From Nitrosomonas communis (GTDB taxonomy: Bacteria; Pseudomonadota; Gammaproteobacteria; Burkholderiales; Nitrosomonadaceae): DNA of 64,000 nt. The notes under the pieces were generated by a model. That model saw nothing but the letters and a program-made list of their open reading frames with translations. It did no database searches and was not told the origin of the DNA. The first letter of the stretch is position 1. Each line of letters opens with the position of its first letter. This document shows positions 16,200 through 26,080 of the stretch, piece after piece. The stretch is taken from the NCBI RefSeq assembly GCF_001007935.1, contig NZ_CP011451.1:3038001-3102000 (forward strand). The letters are read 5' to 3'. A program made the position numbers and the translations under genes.

Positions 16200-19100
16200 T
16201 TAAAATTTTGCGTAATCATGGATTTGGTCCGGTGCTAAGGTTGAGTTAATGTGTGCAGGCTTATCATCAAACCAGCGATACAGCATGGGCATGACCACCA
16301 TCGTCATCAGCGTCGCTGTTGTCAAACCACAGACCACCACAATAGCGAGCGGTTTCTGTACTTCAGAACCCAGGCCTGTCGCTACCAGAAATGGCGCCAA
16401 ACCCAGAACGGTTGTGGCTGCGGTCATCATCACAGGACGGAAGCGCTGCGCACAAGCTTTTCTCACTGCCTCCTCTACACTCAGTCCTTGCTCACGCAAT
16501 TCACGAATAAAAGAAATGAGCACCACACCATTCAAAATGGATGTGCCCCATACTGCGATGAAGCCCACTGAAGCCGGGACAGAGAGGTACTCGCCCGTCA
16601 CAAAGAGACCAACAACTCCCCCCACTGAAGCAAACGGCAAAACTAAATAAATGAGCCCGGCAAGTTTGACTGAGTTAAACAACATGAACAGCAAGAAGAA
16701 AATTGCCGCCAGAGTAACGGGCACAATCACACTGAGCGTTGCCATGGCACGCTCCATATTCTCGAACTGTCCACCCCAGACAAAATAATAGCCGGGAGGT
16801 AATTTTATTTCTTTCGCAGTACGCTTCTGAAGCTCCGCGACAAAACCACCCATGTCGCGCTCATGCACATTAGCGCCCACCACCACCCGGCGTTTAGCAA
16901 ATTCACGTGAAATAATCGCAGGACCGTCAACTACCTGAATATCTGCTACTGCACTGAGGGGTATCAGCATGCCACCACCCTTCGCTCCAGCCGCCGGTGC
17001 AGCAATGCTGGCGGGCCTTAACAAGAGAAGATCCTTGATCGCTTCCACATCATGGCGAAATTCTTCCGGGAACCTCAAAAGCAGCGTAAAGCGGCGCTCA
17101 CCCTCAAAAACCTGAGTCACTGCTTTACCACCAATGGCGGTAGCAATCAGCTCGTTGACATCAGACACATTGAGGCCATGGCGGGCAATCGCGCGACGAT
17201 CAATATTAATGGTCAATTCCTGCTGACCTGATAGACGTTCAATGCGAATATCCCTCGCTCCGCGCGTTGACTTGACAATGCGTGCGACTTGCTCAGATAG
17301 CTTGCGCAATTCTTCCAGATCATCACCGAAAATTTTAATTGCGACTTGGGAGCGCACTCCGGTTACCATCTCATCTACCCGCTGTGCAATCGGCTGGGAA
17401 AGCACGATATTGACCCCTGGCAGATCTGCCAGCGCTTTACGAATATCTTCTTCAATTTCTGCCTGGGTGCGACCGGACCCTGCCAGATCCAGATCCGCAA
17501 TCGGGTCAGACTCATTCTGTGAGGCCGGATCAGCGGGCGATTCACCTCGTCCAAGCTTGGACACCACAGATTTAACCCCCGGTATGGTGGCAATCTTCTG
17601 CATGGCTTCCATTTCCAGCTCGATGGCTTCTTCCAGTGAGATGGAAGGCGCCCGAATAATAACGGGGGTCACTGCCCCTTCTTTCATGATCGGAATAAAC
17701 GATTTACCCAAGAGCGGGAACAATGCAAAGGCAACCATCAACGAGCTGATTGCAATGATCATGGTTTTTTTCTGATTACGCATGGCCAGATTAAAGATAT
17801 GCAAGTAGCCATGCTTGAGAGCAGCAACAATTCTGGTGTCATGCTCACTGCCACCAGTCAATAGATAGTCACTCAGCACGGGTGACAACAGCACAGATAC
17901 AAAGAGTGCAACCAGCAATGAGATCGCAATGGTGATCGCCAGTGGACTAAATGTTTTTCCTTCCATGCCTTCCAGGGTCATGAGCGGTAAAAATACTAAA
18001 ATGGTAACGAATACGCCAAAAATAACCGGCGTGCCGACTTCAGCCACTGCCTTAACGATAATCTCGAATTTGGATTGATCCGTTCCGTTTGCTTGGCCCA
18101 GACGCTGGTAAATATTTTCAACCACTACCACAGTGGGATCCACCATCATCCCTAAAGCGATCGTTAACCCACCTAGCGACATCAAATTAGCAGGCAGACC
18201 GTAGTAGTTCATCACTATAAAGGTGACCAGCGGAGTAATGATCAGTGTGAAGCATACTACGATACTGGTCCGAACAGTTCCAAGAAAGATGGATAGCACC
18301 ACAATGACGAGAATCAGTGATTCGACCAAGGTGCTCTGAACAGTTGCTAAGGCACCATCCACCAAATCCGTTCGATCGTAAAACGGTACGATCTGCAGGC
18401 CGTTTGGCAGCAAGCCGCGCTCATTAATTTCAGCGACTTTTTCTTTAATCCGCCCCACAATCTCCTTGGCATTGCCCCCGCGCAGCATCATGACGATACC
18501 CGCAACCGATTCAGTGTAGCCATTTTTAATGCTTGCGCCCTGGCGAACTTCTCCACCAAATTTTACCTCCGCCACATCGCGCACATAAATCGGTACCCCA
18601 CCCACTTCCTTAAGGATAATATTACGGATATCATCCAATGTGGCAATTAAGCCCACTCCGCGAATCAGGTATTGCTCATAGTGCAGTGCTAATATATTCC
18701 CGCTGGCATTGGCATTGTTACTGGCCAGTGCACGATCAACCGCGGTGAGTGTTAAATCGTAATGCCGCAACTTGTTAGGGTCGACGTATACCTGATATTC
18801 CTTGACATGTCCGCCAATGGAATTGATTTCTGCCACACCGCGGATCGAGCGCAACATTGGGCGCACCACCCAATCCTGAATCGTACGCCGCTCAGTCAGC
18901 TCCTCTTCAGTCAGCGCCCGCTTACCATCATTCGGATGTTCTATCGTGTATTGATAAACTTCACCCAAACCAGTGGAAACGGGCCCAAGTACCGGTGTAA
19001 TGCCCCGGATCAACCGTGGCGTCACATCAATAATCCGTTCCATCACGAGCTGGCGCGCAAAAAACACATCGGTTTCATCCGTGAAAACCAATGTGATGAG

Positions 19101-19373
19101 TGATAATCCACTCTTATTCAGAGAGCGCATCTCGACTAATCCCGGTAAGCCTGTCATGGCAATTTCAACCGGCACAGTGACTAATCGCTCCATTTCTTCC
19201 GGGCTGCGGCCTATTGCGACAGTAGCTACTTGCACCTGAATATTGGTCACGTCAGGAAATGCATCGACAGAAAGGTTTTTAGCAGCAAAACCTCCAGCAA
19301 TACATAGCGCTAACCCAATCACCAAAACCAGCAGGCGCTGGTTTAACATAGCACGTACAATTGCTGCCATCAC
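16200..19373 (-). CDS. czcA: Heavy-metal efflux RND inner-membrane pump (CzcA-like)
   Basis: This 1,057-residue RND pump of the HME class is driven by proton influx. The N-terminus MMAAIVRAMLNQRLLVLVIG is followed by FPDVTNIQVQVATVAIGRSP, typical of CzcA/CusA proteins. There are two halves, each with a large periplasmic loop and six helices. The TM4 motif reads LGMMVDPTVVVVEN, where the Asp is the expected proton relay. The neighbouring Pro-Thr differs from the DGAVV or DAAIV versions I know of, so the metal is not predictable. It is the last gene of a czcC-czcB-czcA operon. The start at 19373 lies 3 bp after the membrane-fusion gene's stop. Confidence 0.9.
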   Translation of the reverse strand: MMAAIVRAMLNQRLLVLVIGLALCIAGGFAAKNLSVDAFPDVTNIQVQVATVAIGRSPEEMERLVTVPVEIAMTGLPGLVEMRSLNKSGLSLITLVFTDETDVFFARQLVMERIIDVTPRLIRGITPVLGPVSTGLGEVYQYTIEHPNDGKRALTEEELTERRTIQDWVVRPMLRSIRGVAEINSIGGHVKEYQVYVDPNKLRHYDLTLTAVDRALASNNANASGNILALHYEQYLIRGVGLIATLDDIRNIILKEVGGVPIYVRDVAEVKFGGEVRQGASIKNGYTESVAGIVMMLRGGNAKEIVGRIKEKVAEINERGLLPNGLQIVPFYDRTDLVDGALATVQSTLVESLILVIVVLSIFLGTVRTSIVVCFTLIITPLVTFIVMNYYGLPANLMSLGGLTIALGMMVDPTVVVVENIYQRLGQANGTDQSKFEIIVKAVAEVGTPVIFGVFVTILVFLPLMTLEGMEGKTFSPLAITIAISLLVALFVSVLLSPVLSDYLLTGGSEHDTRIVAALKHGYLHIFNLAMRNQKKTMIIAISSLMVAFALFPLLGKSFIPIMKEGAVTPVIIRAPSISLEEAIELEMEAMQKIATIPGVKSVVSKLGRGESPADPASQNESDPIADLDLAGSGRTQAEIEEDIRKALADLPGVNIVLSQPIAQRVDEMVTGVRSQVAIKIFGDDLEELRKLSEQVARIVKSTRGARDIRIERLSGQQELTINIDRRAIARHGLNVSDVNELIATAIGGKAVTQVFEGERRFTLLLRFPEEFRHDVEAIKDLLLLRPASIAAPAAGAKGGGMLIPLSAVADIQVVDGPAIISREFAKRRVVVGANVHERDMGGFVAELQKRTAKEIKLPPGYYFVWGGQFENMERAMATLSVIVPVTLAAIFFLLFMLFNSVKLAGLIYLVLPFASVGGVVGLFVTGEYLSVPASVGFIAVWGTSILNGVVLISFIRELREQGLSVEEAVRKACAQRFRPVMMTAATTVLGLAPFLVATGLGSEVQKPLAIVVVCGLTTATLMTMVVMPMLYRWFDDKPAHINSTLAPDQIHDYAKF

Positions 19374-19376
19374 AGA

Positions 19377-20549
19377 TTACTCCAACTCAGCAAGCTTACG
19401 CTCGCTGTCTAAATGATAAGCGCCTTCTATCACAATACGCTGATCATCTGTAAGCCCACTCAGCACCGGACGGAAATCCGCAACTTCGGGCCCCAATTCA
19501 ACCGGTACTCGCTCAAAGCGATCATCGCCTTGCGCGAGAAAAACATAATCCTGGTTCAATTCACGTACCACCGCCGCCTCTGGAACAACCAATGTTTTAT
19601 GCTGCGCATCGGTAATGTGCATATTCGCCAGCATATCGGGCTTTAGTTTACGATCTCGATTCTCCACTAAAACCCGAGTCATCACAGTGCGCGTTATGCG
19701 ATTGACGATATCCGAGACAAAAATGATTACCCCATCACGCCCAGTACTGCCTATGGCAGGAACATCAATTTGTACGTGCTGACCGAGCCGAACATCTCTG
19801 GCAATTTGCTCCGGTACATCTCCAACCACCCATACGAAAGAAAGGTCAGCAACCTGAAATAATGGGTCAGAAGGCTGCACCACCTGACCTACAATGACGT
19901 TACGCTCAATAACGTAGCCTTCTCTGGTTGACTTGATATCAAGCCACGGTAGAATCTTTCCTTCTTTAGATAATTCTTTTACTTCAGCACCACTCATTCC
20001 AAACAATCTTAATTGATCTGTTGCCGCTCCAAGCTCGGCCTGGGCAATTTCAAACTCGGACTGCCGCCGCTCCACCTCTGCAAGCGGTATCACATCGGCG
20101 GCCAGCAGGTGATGTGCACGCTCAGTCGCTTTCTGAGTCACGATGACACGCGATTGAGCACGTAAATAGGCAAGTTGCGATTGCGTTAACTCTGGGCTGG
20201 TAATACGTGCCAGTCGATCACCTGCTTTAACGTAATCCCCCAATACGACAAACAAATTAATGATCCGTCCTGTTACATAAGAGCCAATCTTCGCTGTCCT
20301 TTCCTCATCCACTTGAACTCGGCTGGGAACTTGTATCCTATCAGCCAGATCCACCAGCATGGGTTGGCCAATTTTCAGTCTATTTGCCAGCTCTGGTCGG
20401 ATAGTAATACTATTAATATCCCTTTCAGTTTCTGATTCCTGTTGTGTAACTTCCTCATTTTGAGAAGATTGAGGAGACTCATTCTGATTGCACCCTGCTA
20501 GCAGTAGTGCAAATAAAACGAAGCCCACTATAGGTAACGTAATTTTCAT
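19377..20549 (-). CDS. czcB: RND periplasmic adaptor (CzcB-like membrane fusion protein)
   Basis: This 390-residue adaptor links the RND pump to the outer-membrane channel. It begins with a lipoprotein signal (MKITLPIVGFVLFALLLAGC), then an acidic Gln/Glu-rich linker. A barrel-sandwich domain (IGSYVTGRIINLFVVLGDYV, KAGDRLARITSPELTQSQLA), a coiled-coil hairpin (~120-190), and beta-barrel and membrane-proximal domains follow. No His-rich metal-binding N-terminus is present, unlike CzcB of Cupriavidus. The gene overlaps the upstream channel gene by 4 bp (ATGA) and leads directly into the pump gene. Confidence 0.88.
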   Translation of the reverse strand: MKITLPIVGFVLFALLLAGCNQNESPQSSQNEEVTQQESETERDINSITIRPELANRLKIGQPMLVDLADRIQVPSRVQVDEERTAKIGSYVTGRIINLFVVLGDYVKAGDRLARITSPELTQSQLAYLRAQSRVIVTQKATERAHHLLAADVIPLAEVERRQSEFEIAQAELGAATDQLRLFGMSGAEVKELSKEGKILPWLDIKSTREGYVIERNVIVGQVVQPSDPLFQVADLSFVWVVGDVPEQIARDVRLGQHVQIDVPAIGSTGRDGVIIFVSDIVNRITRTVMTRVLVENRDRKLKPDMLANMHITDAQHKTLVVPEAAVVRELNQDYVFLAQGDDRFERVPVELGPEVADFRPVLSGLTDDQRIVIEGAYHLDSERKLAELE

Positions 20550-21829
20550 TCTGGAATCAACTCCTTGGGGTAATATGCACGTAGCCGGTCAATTTCGGCT
20601 GCGGCTGCTTGCAGATCAAAACGCGCTTGTAAAGCATCACCCAGGATGCCACGAAGGACACGTTGAGTATCTAGCAACTCGAGCAAACCACGCTCACCAA
20701 AGCGATAGGCAGCCTGGGCAACTTCTACTGCATTCTCGGCTTCCTTGATTAAGCCGCTCTCAAACATTTCAACTCTTCGCTGGGCAATCTGTAAAGCCTG
20801 CCATGCAGATTCAAATAACTGGCCCACTTCGTAACGGCGATAATCTAGGGTTTCCCGTATGCGCGCGGAATCAAAGATTGCACTATCAATTTCGCCACGG
20901 CGGCGATAAAAAATGGGAACTCTCACGCTTAAACCAGCCGTGTTAGCGGTAAATTGGGTATCTTGAAAATTAGAATATAGAACGTTTACAGAAGGAAGCA
21001 CAGAAGCACGTTCCTGATCAATACGCAACTTAGTGCGTTCTTGCTCGGCTTGCAAACGTACTATCTCTGGGTTCGTTTCTGGGATTTCCTTTCGCAAGAT
21101 ATCTAATGGAGGCAACGCTACTGTGTCTTTCAAAGAGGCTTTGACTTCAAAATCAGCCGGTAACGCACCTGCTGTAAACTGCAATAAAGCAACCCGTGCC
21201 CGCTCGGCATTCAGTCGCGCTGCCTCTTTACGGTTCTCTACACTCTTAAGCTCGGTCTCTGCCCGAATAAGCTCAAAACGGGCCGATTCTCCTCTCTCTA
21301 CATTTAATTTGATACGCCTGTGAACTTCCTTAAGCAGATCAAAAATACTTTGTTCCAATGCAGCTTGTTCTTGACGCAGTAATAACTCATAAGCCCGCAC
21401 TCGTAATTGTGCAGCCAAATCAGCCCGCACCTGATCCAGGCTTGCACGTCCAGCCTCAACTCCAGCCTCTGCCGCACCAATGCGTGCGCTGCGCATAAAA
21501 GGATTTTCAATCGGCTGGTTAACTGTAACTGTGCGTTGGTCTGTCATTGGTCCGGTTAGGGATTCCGGGATTCGCCTATCGACCGGACCTGCCATTACCA
21601 CAACCTCTGGATTTGGATAGGCGGATGCAGCGACTACGCCTGCGCTAGCAATATTCACTTGCGAACGTGCAGCCAGGACTAAACCATTTGCTTCCAATCC
21701 CAAACGCTGGATTTCTTCGATGGAAAACTTTTTAGCTGACTCTTGAGTCCATACTTTGCCTGGCTCTTGAGCCCATACAATAGGGCTTAATAAAAAAAAC
21801 AAGCTGAGTAAGATAATAAATTTCCGCAT
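20546..21829 (-). CDS. czcC: Outer-membrane efflux channel (CzcC/TolC family)
   Basis: This protein of about 427 residues has an Sec signal (MRKFIILLSLFFLLSPIVWA) and two OEP repeats rich in coiled-coil. The first half contains LGLEANGLVLAARSQVNIAS and AYPNPEVVVMAGPVDRR. The second contains NPEIVRLQAEQERTKLRIDQ, SVRVPIFYRRRGEID and LELLDTQRVLRGILGDAL. It forms the trimeric outer-membrane exit duct of the efflux complex. I chose ATG 21829 over TTG 21844 because the signal peptide starts there. It is the first gene of the operon. A 0.7-kb gap upstream carries a MITE and presumably the promoter, but no metal-responsive regulator gene is adjacent. Confidence 0.87.
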   Translation of the reverse strand: MRKFIILLSLFFLLSPIVWAQEPGKVWTQESAKKFSIEEIQRLGLEANGLVLAARSQVNIASAGVVAASAYPNPEVVVMAGPVDRRIPESLTGPMTDQRTVTVNQPIENPFMRSARIGAAEAGVEAGRASLDQVRADLAAQLRVRAYELLLRQEQAALEQSIFDLLKEVHRRIKLNVERGESARFELIRAETELKSVENRKEAARLNAERARVALLQFTAGALPADFEVKASLKDTVALPPLDILRKEIPETNPEIVRLQAEQERTKLRIDQERASVLPSVNVLYSNFQDTQFTANTAGLSVRVPIFYRRRGEIDSAIFDSARIRETLDYRRYEVGQLFESAWQALQIAQRRVEMFESGLIKEAENAVEVAQAAYRFGERGLLELLDTQRVLRGILGDALQARFDLQAAAAEIDRLRAYYPKELIPE

Positions 21830-22066
21830 ATAGTTTCTAATCAACTTTTAATTTGGATCTTAGGAAAGTTAAGGCAGATTTAAACAAAATGATGATGTAT
21901 TGCAATGTAAAGGCTATAAAGGCTATCACTGTGATGGCTGGAAAAATAGAATTTTTTCGACAAAAATTAAAAGTAGGTAGAAGATTCCTGAATTTTACTA
22001 GGTATTATCAAGCCAGATAATTATTTATGTTCTATTTGTTGCGATGAGCTAATTGCTATTGCTTTA

Positions 22067-22167
22067 TTCCATTTCTAAATTAAAACTGACTTTGTCGGCT
22101 TCACCTTGTCGTATGATTGATACTGTCTGCGGTTCTCCTTCGTGTCATTTTTGATTTGAAAATGGAA
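22067..22167 (-). repeat. MITE family 1 copy (101 bp)
   Basis: Ends TTCCATTTCTAAATTAAA and TTTGATTTGAAAATGGAA, with TTA at 22064-22066 and 22168-22170. The rest of the 21830-22578 gap is AT-rich and shows no gene. Confidence 0.85.
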
Positions 22168-22578
22168 TTAGCAATGAGCACTTTATCTGTTTGACATAAT
22201 AAAAATAAAATTACTACTAATTGTGATATCAGAATCACATCTAACTAAAAGTACAATTATAAATTTAAAAAATGAATATAACCTGAACAAGCTGTAAAAA
22301 AATATAATGCGCCATCATAAATAATTTAGGATTGATTGAATGCTTTAAATATCCTACTTCCAACCTGCTTTGTTTTGAAAAGTAACGAGTTAATTCCGAG
22401 AAAAAATAGAGCATCCTGCTTGCTATGAGGTATTAGAATTGAACCTGGATTATAATTATTTACTCAGAATAATCTGCCACCAAGCTACCCATATGGAAGT
22501 TATATCATGGCTTCACCCTCTTCCTGATATTTCTATTCGTAATAATTTTTACTTACCTCTTTGACCTTTCTTTAATTT

Positions 22579-23616
22579 ATGCATATACATCTTCTAATTC
22601 CAGGATTATTTTGGCCTGAAGCTGGAAGGCCTGAAGTTTATAGCGACTTGTCTTTGTCTGCTTTAGAAGTCATCCTGGCTAAAAGCCGTTATACCGAGAG
22701 TCAGCCTCAAGGAATAGAAGAATGGCTATGCCGGTCGTTCGGTGTGTCGAAACAACAAGATTGGCCAGTTGCACCCATCATGTTACAACTTGATGGGGCA
22801 GGCAAAGGATTTGATCAGAATGGGTATTGGCTGCGCGCTGATCCAGTTCATCTGCGTATTCAGCACAATCATATGCTGTTAGCTGACAGCCAGGTTTTCT
22901 CAATTTCCTTAAAGGAATCGATACAATTTACCGATACGCTCAACCAGTATTACAGCAAAAATGGTATCTTATTTTTACCACTCCACGCTGATCGCTGGTA
23001 TGTGCGTATTCCCAAAATCCCTTCCTTGCAAACCCGACTGCTCAGCGAAATGATTGGTAAAAATATCAATAATTTGCTCCCACTTGGAAAAGAGAGCTCA
23101 GCATGGCACAACATTTTTAATGAGATACAAATGCTGCTACATCAGCATCCGCTTAACCAGGAAAGAGAAGAGCATGGCGAATTGGCGATCAATAGCATCT
23201 GGTTCTGGGGAGGAGGAATGATGCCACAGAATATACGCTCAACTTTTAACCAAATATGGTGTGATCACCCTTTTACTCATGCCCTGGCAGTTGCAAGCGG
23301 CGTAAACCGTCATCCACTTCCTCCTGATGCAAAAGCGTGGCAGCACCAGGCCATACCAGGTAACCATTTAATCGTGCTTGATTCTCTATGGGGGAGAACC
23401 CAATATAGGAATATATATGAATGGCGCGAATATTTAGGCTCGCTAGAAAAAAACTGGTTTATACCCTTGCTGGAAGCAATGAAAAAACGAATAACTTCTC
23501 AACTGACGATTACCGTTTTAAATGAAAGTGGCATAAAAAACTTTATAATGACACCCAATAATTTATGGAAGTTCTGGGCAAGAGCTAAATCCTTATCAAA
23601 TTATGGGCAAAATTGA
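22579..23616 (+). CDS. RpfE-type conserved protein
   Basis: This 345-residue soluble protein has no signal peptide or membrane segment. It resembles proteins annotated as 'regulatory protein, RpfE type', which relate distantly to cofactor-independent phosphoglycerate mutase-like proteins (COG4255). Recognisable pieces are an N-terminal MHIHLLIPGLFWPE, a middle block APIMLQLDGAGKGFDQNGYW followed by LRADPVHLR, a central NSIWFWGGGMMP, and LIVLDSLWGRTQYRNIYEWR near the end. The biochemical role is unknown. It is monocistronic, and a Rho-independent terminator lies at 23825-23852 between it and convergent ibaG. Confidence 0.75.
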   Translation: MHIHLLIPGLFWPEAGRPEVYSDLSLSALEVILAKSRYTESQPQGIEEWLCRSFGVSKQQDWPVAPIMLQLDGAGKGFDQNGYWLRADPVHLRIQHNHMLLADSQVFSISLKESIQFTDTLNQYYSKNGILFLPLHADRWYVRIPKIPSLQTRLLSEMIGKNINNLLPLGKESSAWHNIFNEIQMLLHQHPLNQEREEHGELAINSIWFWGGGMMPQNIRSTFNQIWCDHPFTHALAVASGVNRHPLPPDAKAWQHQAIPGNHLIVLDSLWGRTQYRNIYEWREYLGSLEKNWFIPLLEAMKKRITSQLTITVLNESGIKNFIMTPNNLWKFWARAKSLSNYGQN

Positions 23617-23630
23617 TTAAGATAAAATAA

Positions 23631-23660
23631 GGGTGCTCTAAAAATTCAGAGTTCTCAACA
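23631..23660 (+). mobile_element. IS5-type left-end relic
   Basis: GGGTGCTCTAAAAATTCA resembles the left terminal repeat of the IS5 element at 7065 (GGGCACCTCTAAAAATTCA). No transposase follows. A complementary right-end relic lies at 29394-29415, on the far side of the mla operon. Confidence 0.45.
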
Positions 23661-23713
23661 ATACAAGGCGAGAACAAGAGATGTCGGCGCAGCAACCTAT
23701 CACTGATAGGTCA

Positions 23714-23814
23714 CTCCATTTCCAAATCAAACATGACATGCAGGTGAACCACAGACAATATCAATCATACGGCAAGGCGAAGCCGACAAAGTCAGGTTTG
23801 ATTCAGAAATGGAA
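23714..23814 (+). repeat. MITE family 1 copy (101 bp)
   Basis: Ends CTCCATTTCCAAATCAAA and TTTGATTCAGAAATGGAA. Flanks are TCA and CTA, not identical, so this is probably an older copy. Confidence 0.8.
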
Positions 23815-23824
23815 CTAAAAAATA

Positions 23825-23852
23825 TACCGCTATGGTAGCTACTATAGCGGTA
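23825..23852. terminator. Bidirectional terminator hairpin
   Basis: TACCGCTAT and ATAGCGGTA form a perfect 9-bp stem around a 10-nt loop, followed by cgccttttcc on the plus strand. It separates the convergent RpfE-type and ibaG genes. Confidence 0.65.
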
Positions 23853-23911
23853 CGCCTTTTCCTACTATATACCAGAGAATAGTTTTCTTCTTTATGACCA
23901 CTCTACAACCT

Positions 23912-24172
23912 CTAAGCCTGCTGCTCAGCTTGTTTATATTCTTCCCACTGTTCAGGCGTAAGTGTTTTCATGGATAATGCATGGATCTCTTCTTTCATTT
24001 TATCCCGTAAGGCCCGGTAAACCAGTTGATGTTGCTGAACCATACTTTTTCCTTTGAATTGTTCACTAACGATGACAGCGCTAAAATGACGCCCATCTTC
24101 TCCTTCTACCTGAATCCATTCACATGGTAAAGATGTTTCAATACATTGTTTAATATAATCTGAGGTAATCAT
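23912..24172 (-). CDS. ibaG: BolA-family protein IbaG
   Basis: This 86-residue BolA-like protein is usually found downstream of mla genes. It shows the BolA fold: a helix ITSDYIKQCIETSLPCEWI, then GRHFSAVIVSEQFKGKS with the conserved FKGKS motif, then VQQHQLVYRALRDKM with the conserved His and the helix leading to HALSMKTLTPEQW. BolA proteins bind monothiol glutaredoxins and Fe-S clusters, and IbaG is linked to acid stress and envelope phenotypes. It lies about 190 bp downstream of the ABC-2 permease, with a MITE in between. It may therefore have its own promoter. Confidence 0.85.
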   Translation of the reverse strand: MITSDYIKQCIETSLPCEWIQVEGEDGRHFSAVIVSEQFKGKSMVQQHQLVYRALRDKMKEEIHALSMKTLTPEQWEEYKQAEQQA

Positions 24173-24236
24173 TTTCGATCCTTTAGATAAATAAATTTCA
24201 TGTTGCTGTACTGAGAATAAACCAGGAAAACGCTTA

Positions 24237-24335
24237 TTCTATTTCAAAACCCAGACTGCTTTATCGCTTTTCCGCGTCGTATTATTAATACTATCTACGG
24301 CTTATTTTCGCGCCAGGTTTGATGTGGAAATGGGA
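24237..24335 (-). repeat. MITE family 1 copy (99 bp, eroded)
   Basis: Ends TTCTATTTCAAAACC and TTTGATGTGGAAATGGGA, flanked by TTA and TGA. It sits between ibaG and the ABC permease inside the operon, on the 5' side of ibaG. Confidence 0.7.
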
Positions 24336-24358
24336 TGAATAAATTAATCTGTTCACGT

Positions 24359-25114
24359 TTAATGGCGAATTTTATAACCGCTCTTTAACATCCATACTGT
24401 TAGCCAAGAAATCACAATTAAACACGATATCACAACTCCTAAACTAAAATACGGGGAAATATCGGATGTTCCCAGGAAACCATAGCGAAGCCCGTCAACG
24501 ATATAAAAAAAAGGGTTCAAATGTGATAAATATTGCCATCCGGAGGGAAGTGAATGGATCGAATAAAATACACCTGATAAAAATGTCAATGGCAAAATAA
24601 TAAAATTCTGGAAAGCAGCAAGTTGATCAAATTTTTCTGACCAAATACCTGCAATAATACCCAGTGCACCTAATAGCATGCTACCTGCAATCGTGAACAA
24701 TAAACTCCATAAAGGCAACTGTAGTGGCACGTCATATAATAGCATCGTTACCCCGTAAACCCCTAAACCTACTAATAAGCCACGCACTACTGCTGCTCCG
24801 ATATAGGCCAGGAAAATCTCCAGATAAGATAAAGGCGATAACAAAATAAATACAAGATTACCGGATATTTTGGATTGAATCAGGCTGGAAGATGAATTTG
24901 CAAAAGTGTTTTGCAAGACAGCCATAATCACTAAACCTGGAATCAGGAATGACGTATAAGAAATTCCTGGATATACCTGTACACGGGTTTCCAGTACATG
25001 GGAAAAAATCAGCAGATAAAGTAAGCTCGATAAAATCGGTGCCAATATTGTCTGAAAGCTTACTTTCCAGAATCTCAATAACTCTTTATAAAATAATGTG
25101 TAAAAACCAATCAT
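24359..25114 (-). CDS. ABC-2 type transporter permease (YadH-like)
   Basis: This 251-residue permease has six hydrophobic segments and the ABC2_membrane layout: FYTLFYKELLRFWKVSFQTI at the N-terminus, LVIMAVLQNTFANSSSSLIQ, SGNLVFILLSPLSYLEIFLA, and PLTFLSGVFYSIHSLPSGWQ before the last helix. It should pair with the adjacent ATPase, with whose 3' end it overlaps by 4 bp. The exported substrate is unknown. The position within the mla operon between mlaB and ibaG suggests an envelope-related export role, which is inference. Confidence 0.85.
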   Translation of the reverse strand: MIGFYTLFYKELLRFWKVSFQTILAPILSSLLYLLIFSHVLETRVQVYPGISYTSFLIPGLVIMAVLQNTFANSSSSLIQSKISGNLVFILLSPLSYLEIFLAYIGAAVVRGLLVGLGVYGVTMLLYDVPLQLPLWSLLFTIAGSMLLGALGIIAGIWSEKFDQLAAFQNFIILPLTFLSGVFYSIHSLPSGWQYLSHLNPFFYIVDGLRYGFLGTSDISPYFSLGVVISCLIVISWLTVWMLKSGYKIRH

Positions 25115-26025
25115 GATACATCCGAAGATTCGGCTCCCATGATTTTTATAAATACTTCTTCCAGATCAGGCTGCTGTAATTGCATTTCTAGAACTTGGAT
25201 ATGCTCCGAACGCAATATGGCAAGTAAGGTTTCAACCTGGAAATAATCTTTTATTTTGAAGATATGCAACCCCTCATGACGGCTACCAGGCCATTCTTGC
25301 AAAATAGGCGGCAGTGCCTCGGAAGATAGCCGAAGCTGGATTGAGCATCCCTGAATCCCATTAATAAGATTCCGGATACTATCCAGTGCAACAATTTTAC
25401 CCTGCTTGAGCATCGCAACACGATGACATAATGCTTCTGCTTCTTCCAGATAATGGGTAGTCAGAACAATCGTATGTCCCTCTCGGTTTAACTGATTAAC
25501 AAAAAACCATAGTGCCTGCCTTAGCTCTACATCGACACCGGCAGTGGGTTCATCCAGAATGATGACAGGCGGTTTATGTACTAACGCCTGAGCTACCAAT
25601 ACGCGCCGTTTCATTCCGCCCGAGAGCGCTCGCATATTGGTATCGGCTTTAGCAGTAAGATCCAGACGATGCAAGATCTCATCGATCCAAGTCTCATTCT
25701 TTCTAATGCCGTAATAGCCAGATTGAATGATGAGCGCTTCTCTGACAGTAAAAAATGGATCAAACACCAATTCCTGGGGCACTACCCCAAGATTTCTGCG
25801 TGAATTAACGTAATCAGAAACAACGTCATGCCCCATAATTTTAGCGTGACCGCTCGTTGCCAACGTCAACCCTGCAAGAATACTGATAAGCGTGGTTTTT
25901 CCCGCACCGTTAGGGCCTAGCAGAGCAAAGAATTCACCCGGATGGATTGAAAGATTAATATTTTCCAGGGCAGAAAATGCGCCATAACGCTTATAAAGCT
26001 GGTGGATTTCAATTGCTGCAATCAT
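25111..26025 (-). CDS. ABC transporter ATP-binding protein (YadG-like)
   Basis: This ATPase of about 304 residues, from ATG 26025 (MIAAIEIHQLYKRYG), contains Walker A LLGPNGAGKTTLI, Q-loop VPQELVFDPFFT, signature ALSGGMKRRVLVAQAL, Walker B PPVIILDEPTAGVD and the switch His in VLTTHYLEEAEAL. A C-terminal DUF4162-like regulatory extension follows. It energises the ABC-2 permease encoded downstream. An ATG ten codons upstream (26055) is an alternative, but the conserved domain starts at the chosen Met. It lies 55 bp downstream of mlaB. Confidence 0.88.
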   Translation of the reverse strand: MIAAIEIHQLYKRYGAFSALENINLSIHPGEFFALLGPNGAGKTTLISILAGLTLATSGHAKIMGHDVVSDYVNSRRNLGVVPQELVFDPFFTVREALIIQSGYYGIRKNETWIDEILHRLDLTAKADTNMRALSGGMKRRVLVAQALVHKPPVIILDEPTAGVDVELRQALWFFVNQLNREGHTIVLTTHYLEEAEALCHRVAMLKQGKIVALDSIRNLINGIQGCSIQLRLSSEALPPILQEWPGSRHEGLHIFKIKDYFQVETLLAILRSEHIQVLEMQLQQPDLEEVFIKIMGAESSDVS

Positions 26026-26080
26026 GGCAGAACGAGCTTTGAAGAAAAACGACAATCAGATGGAATAGAGGAAGAGCAGT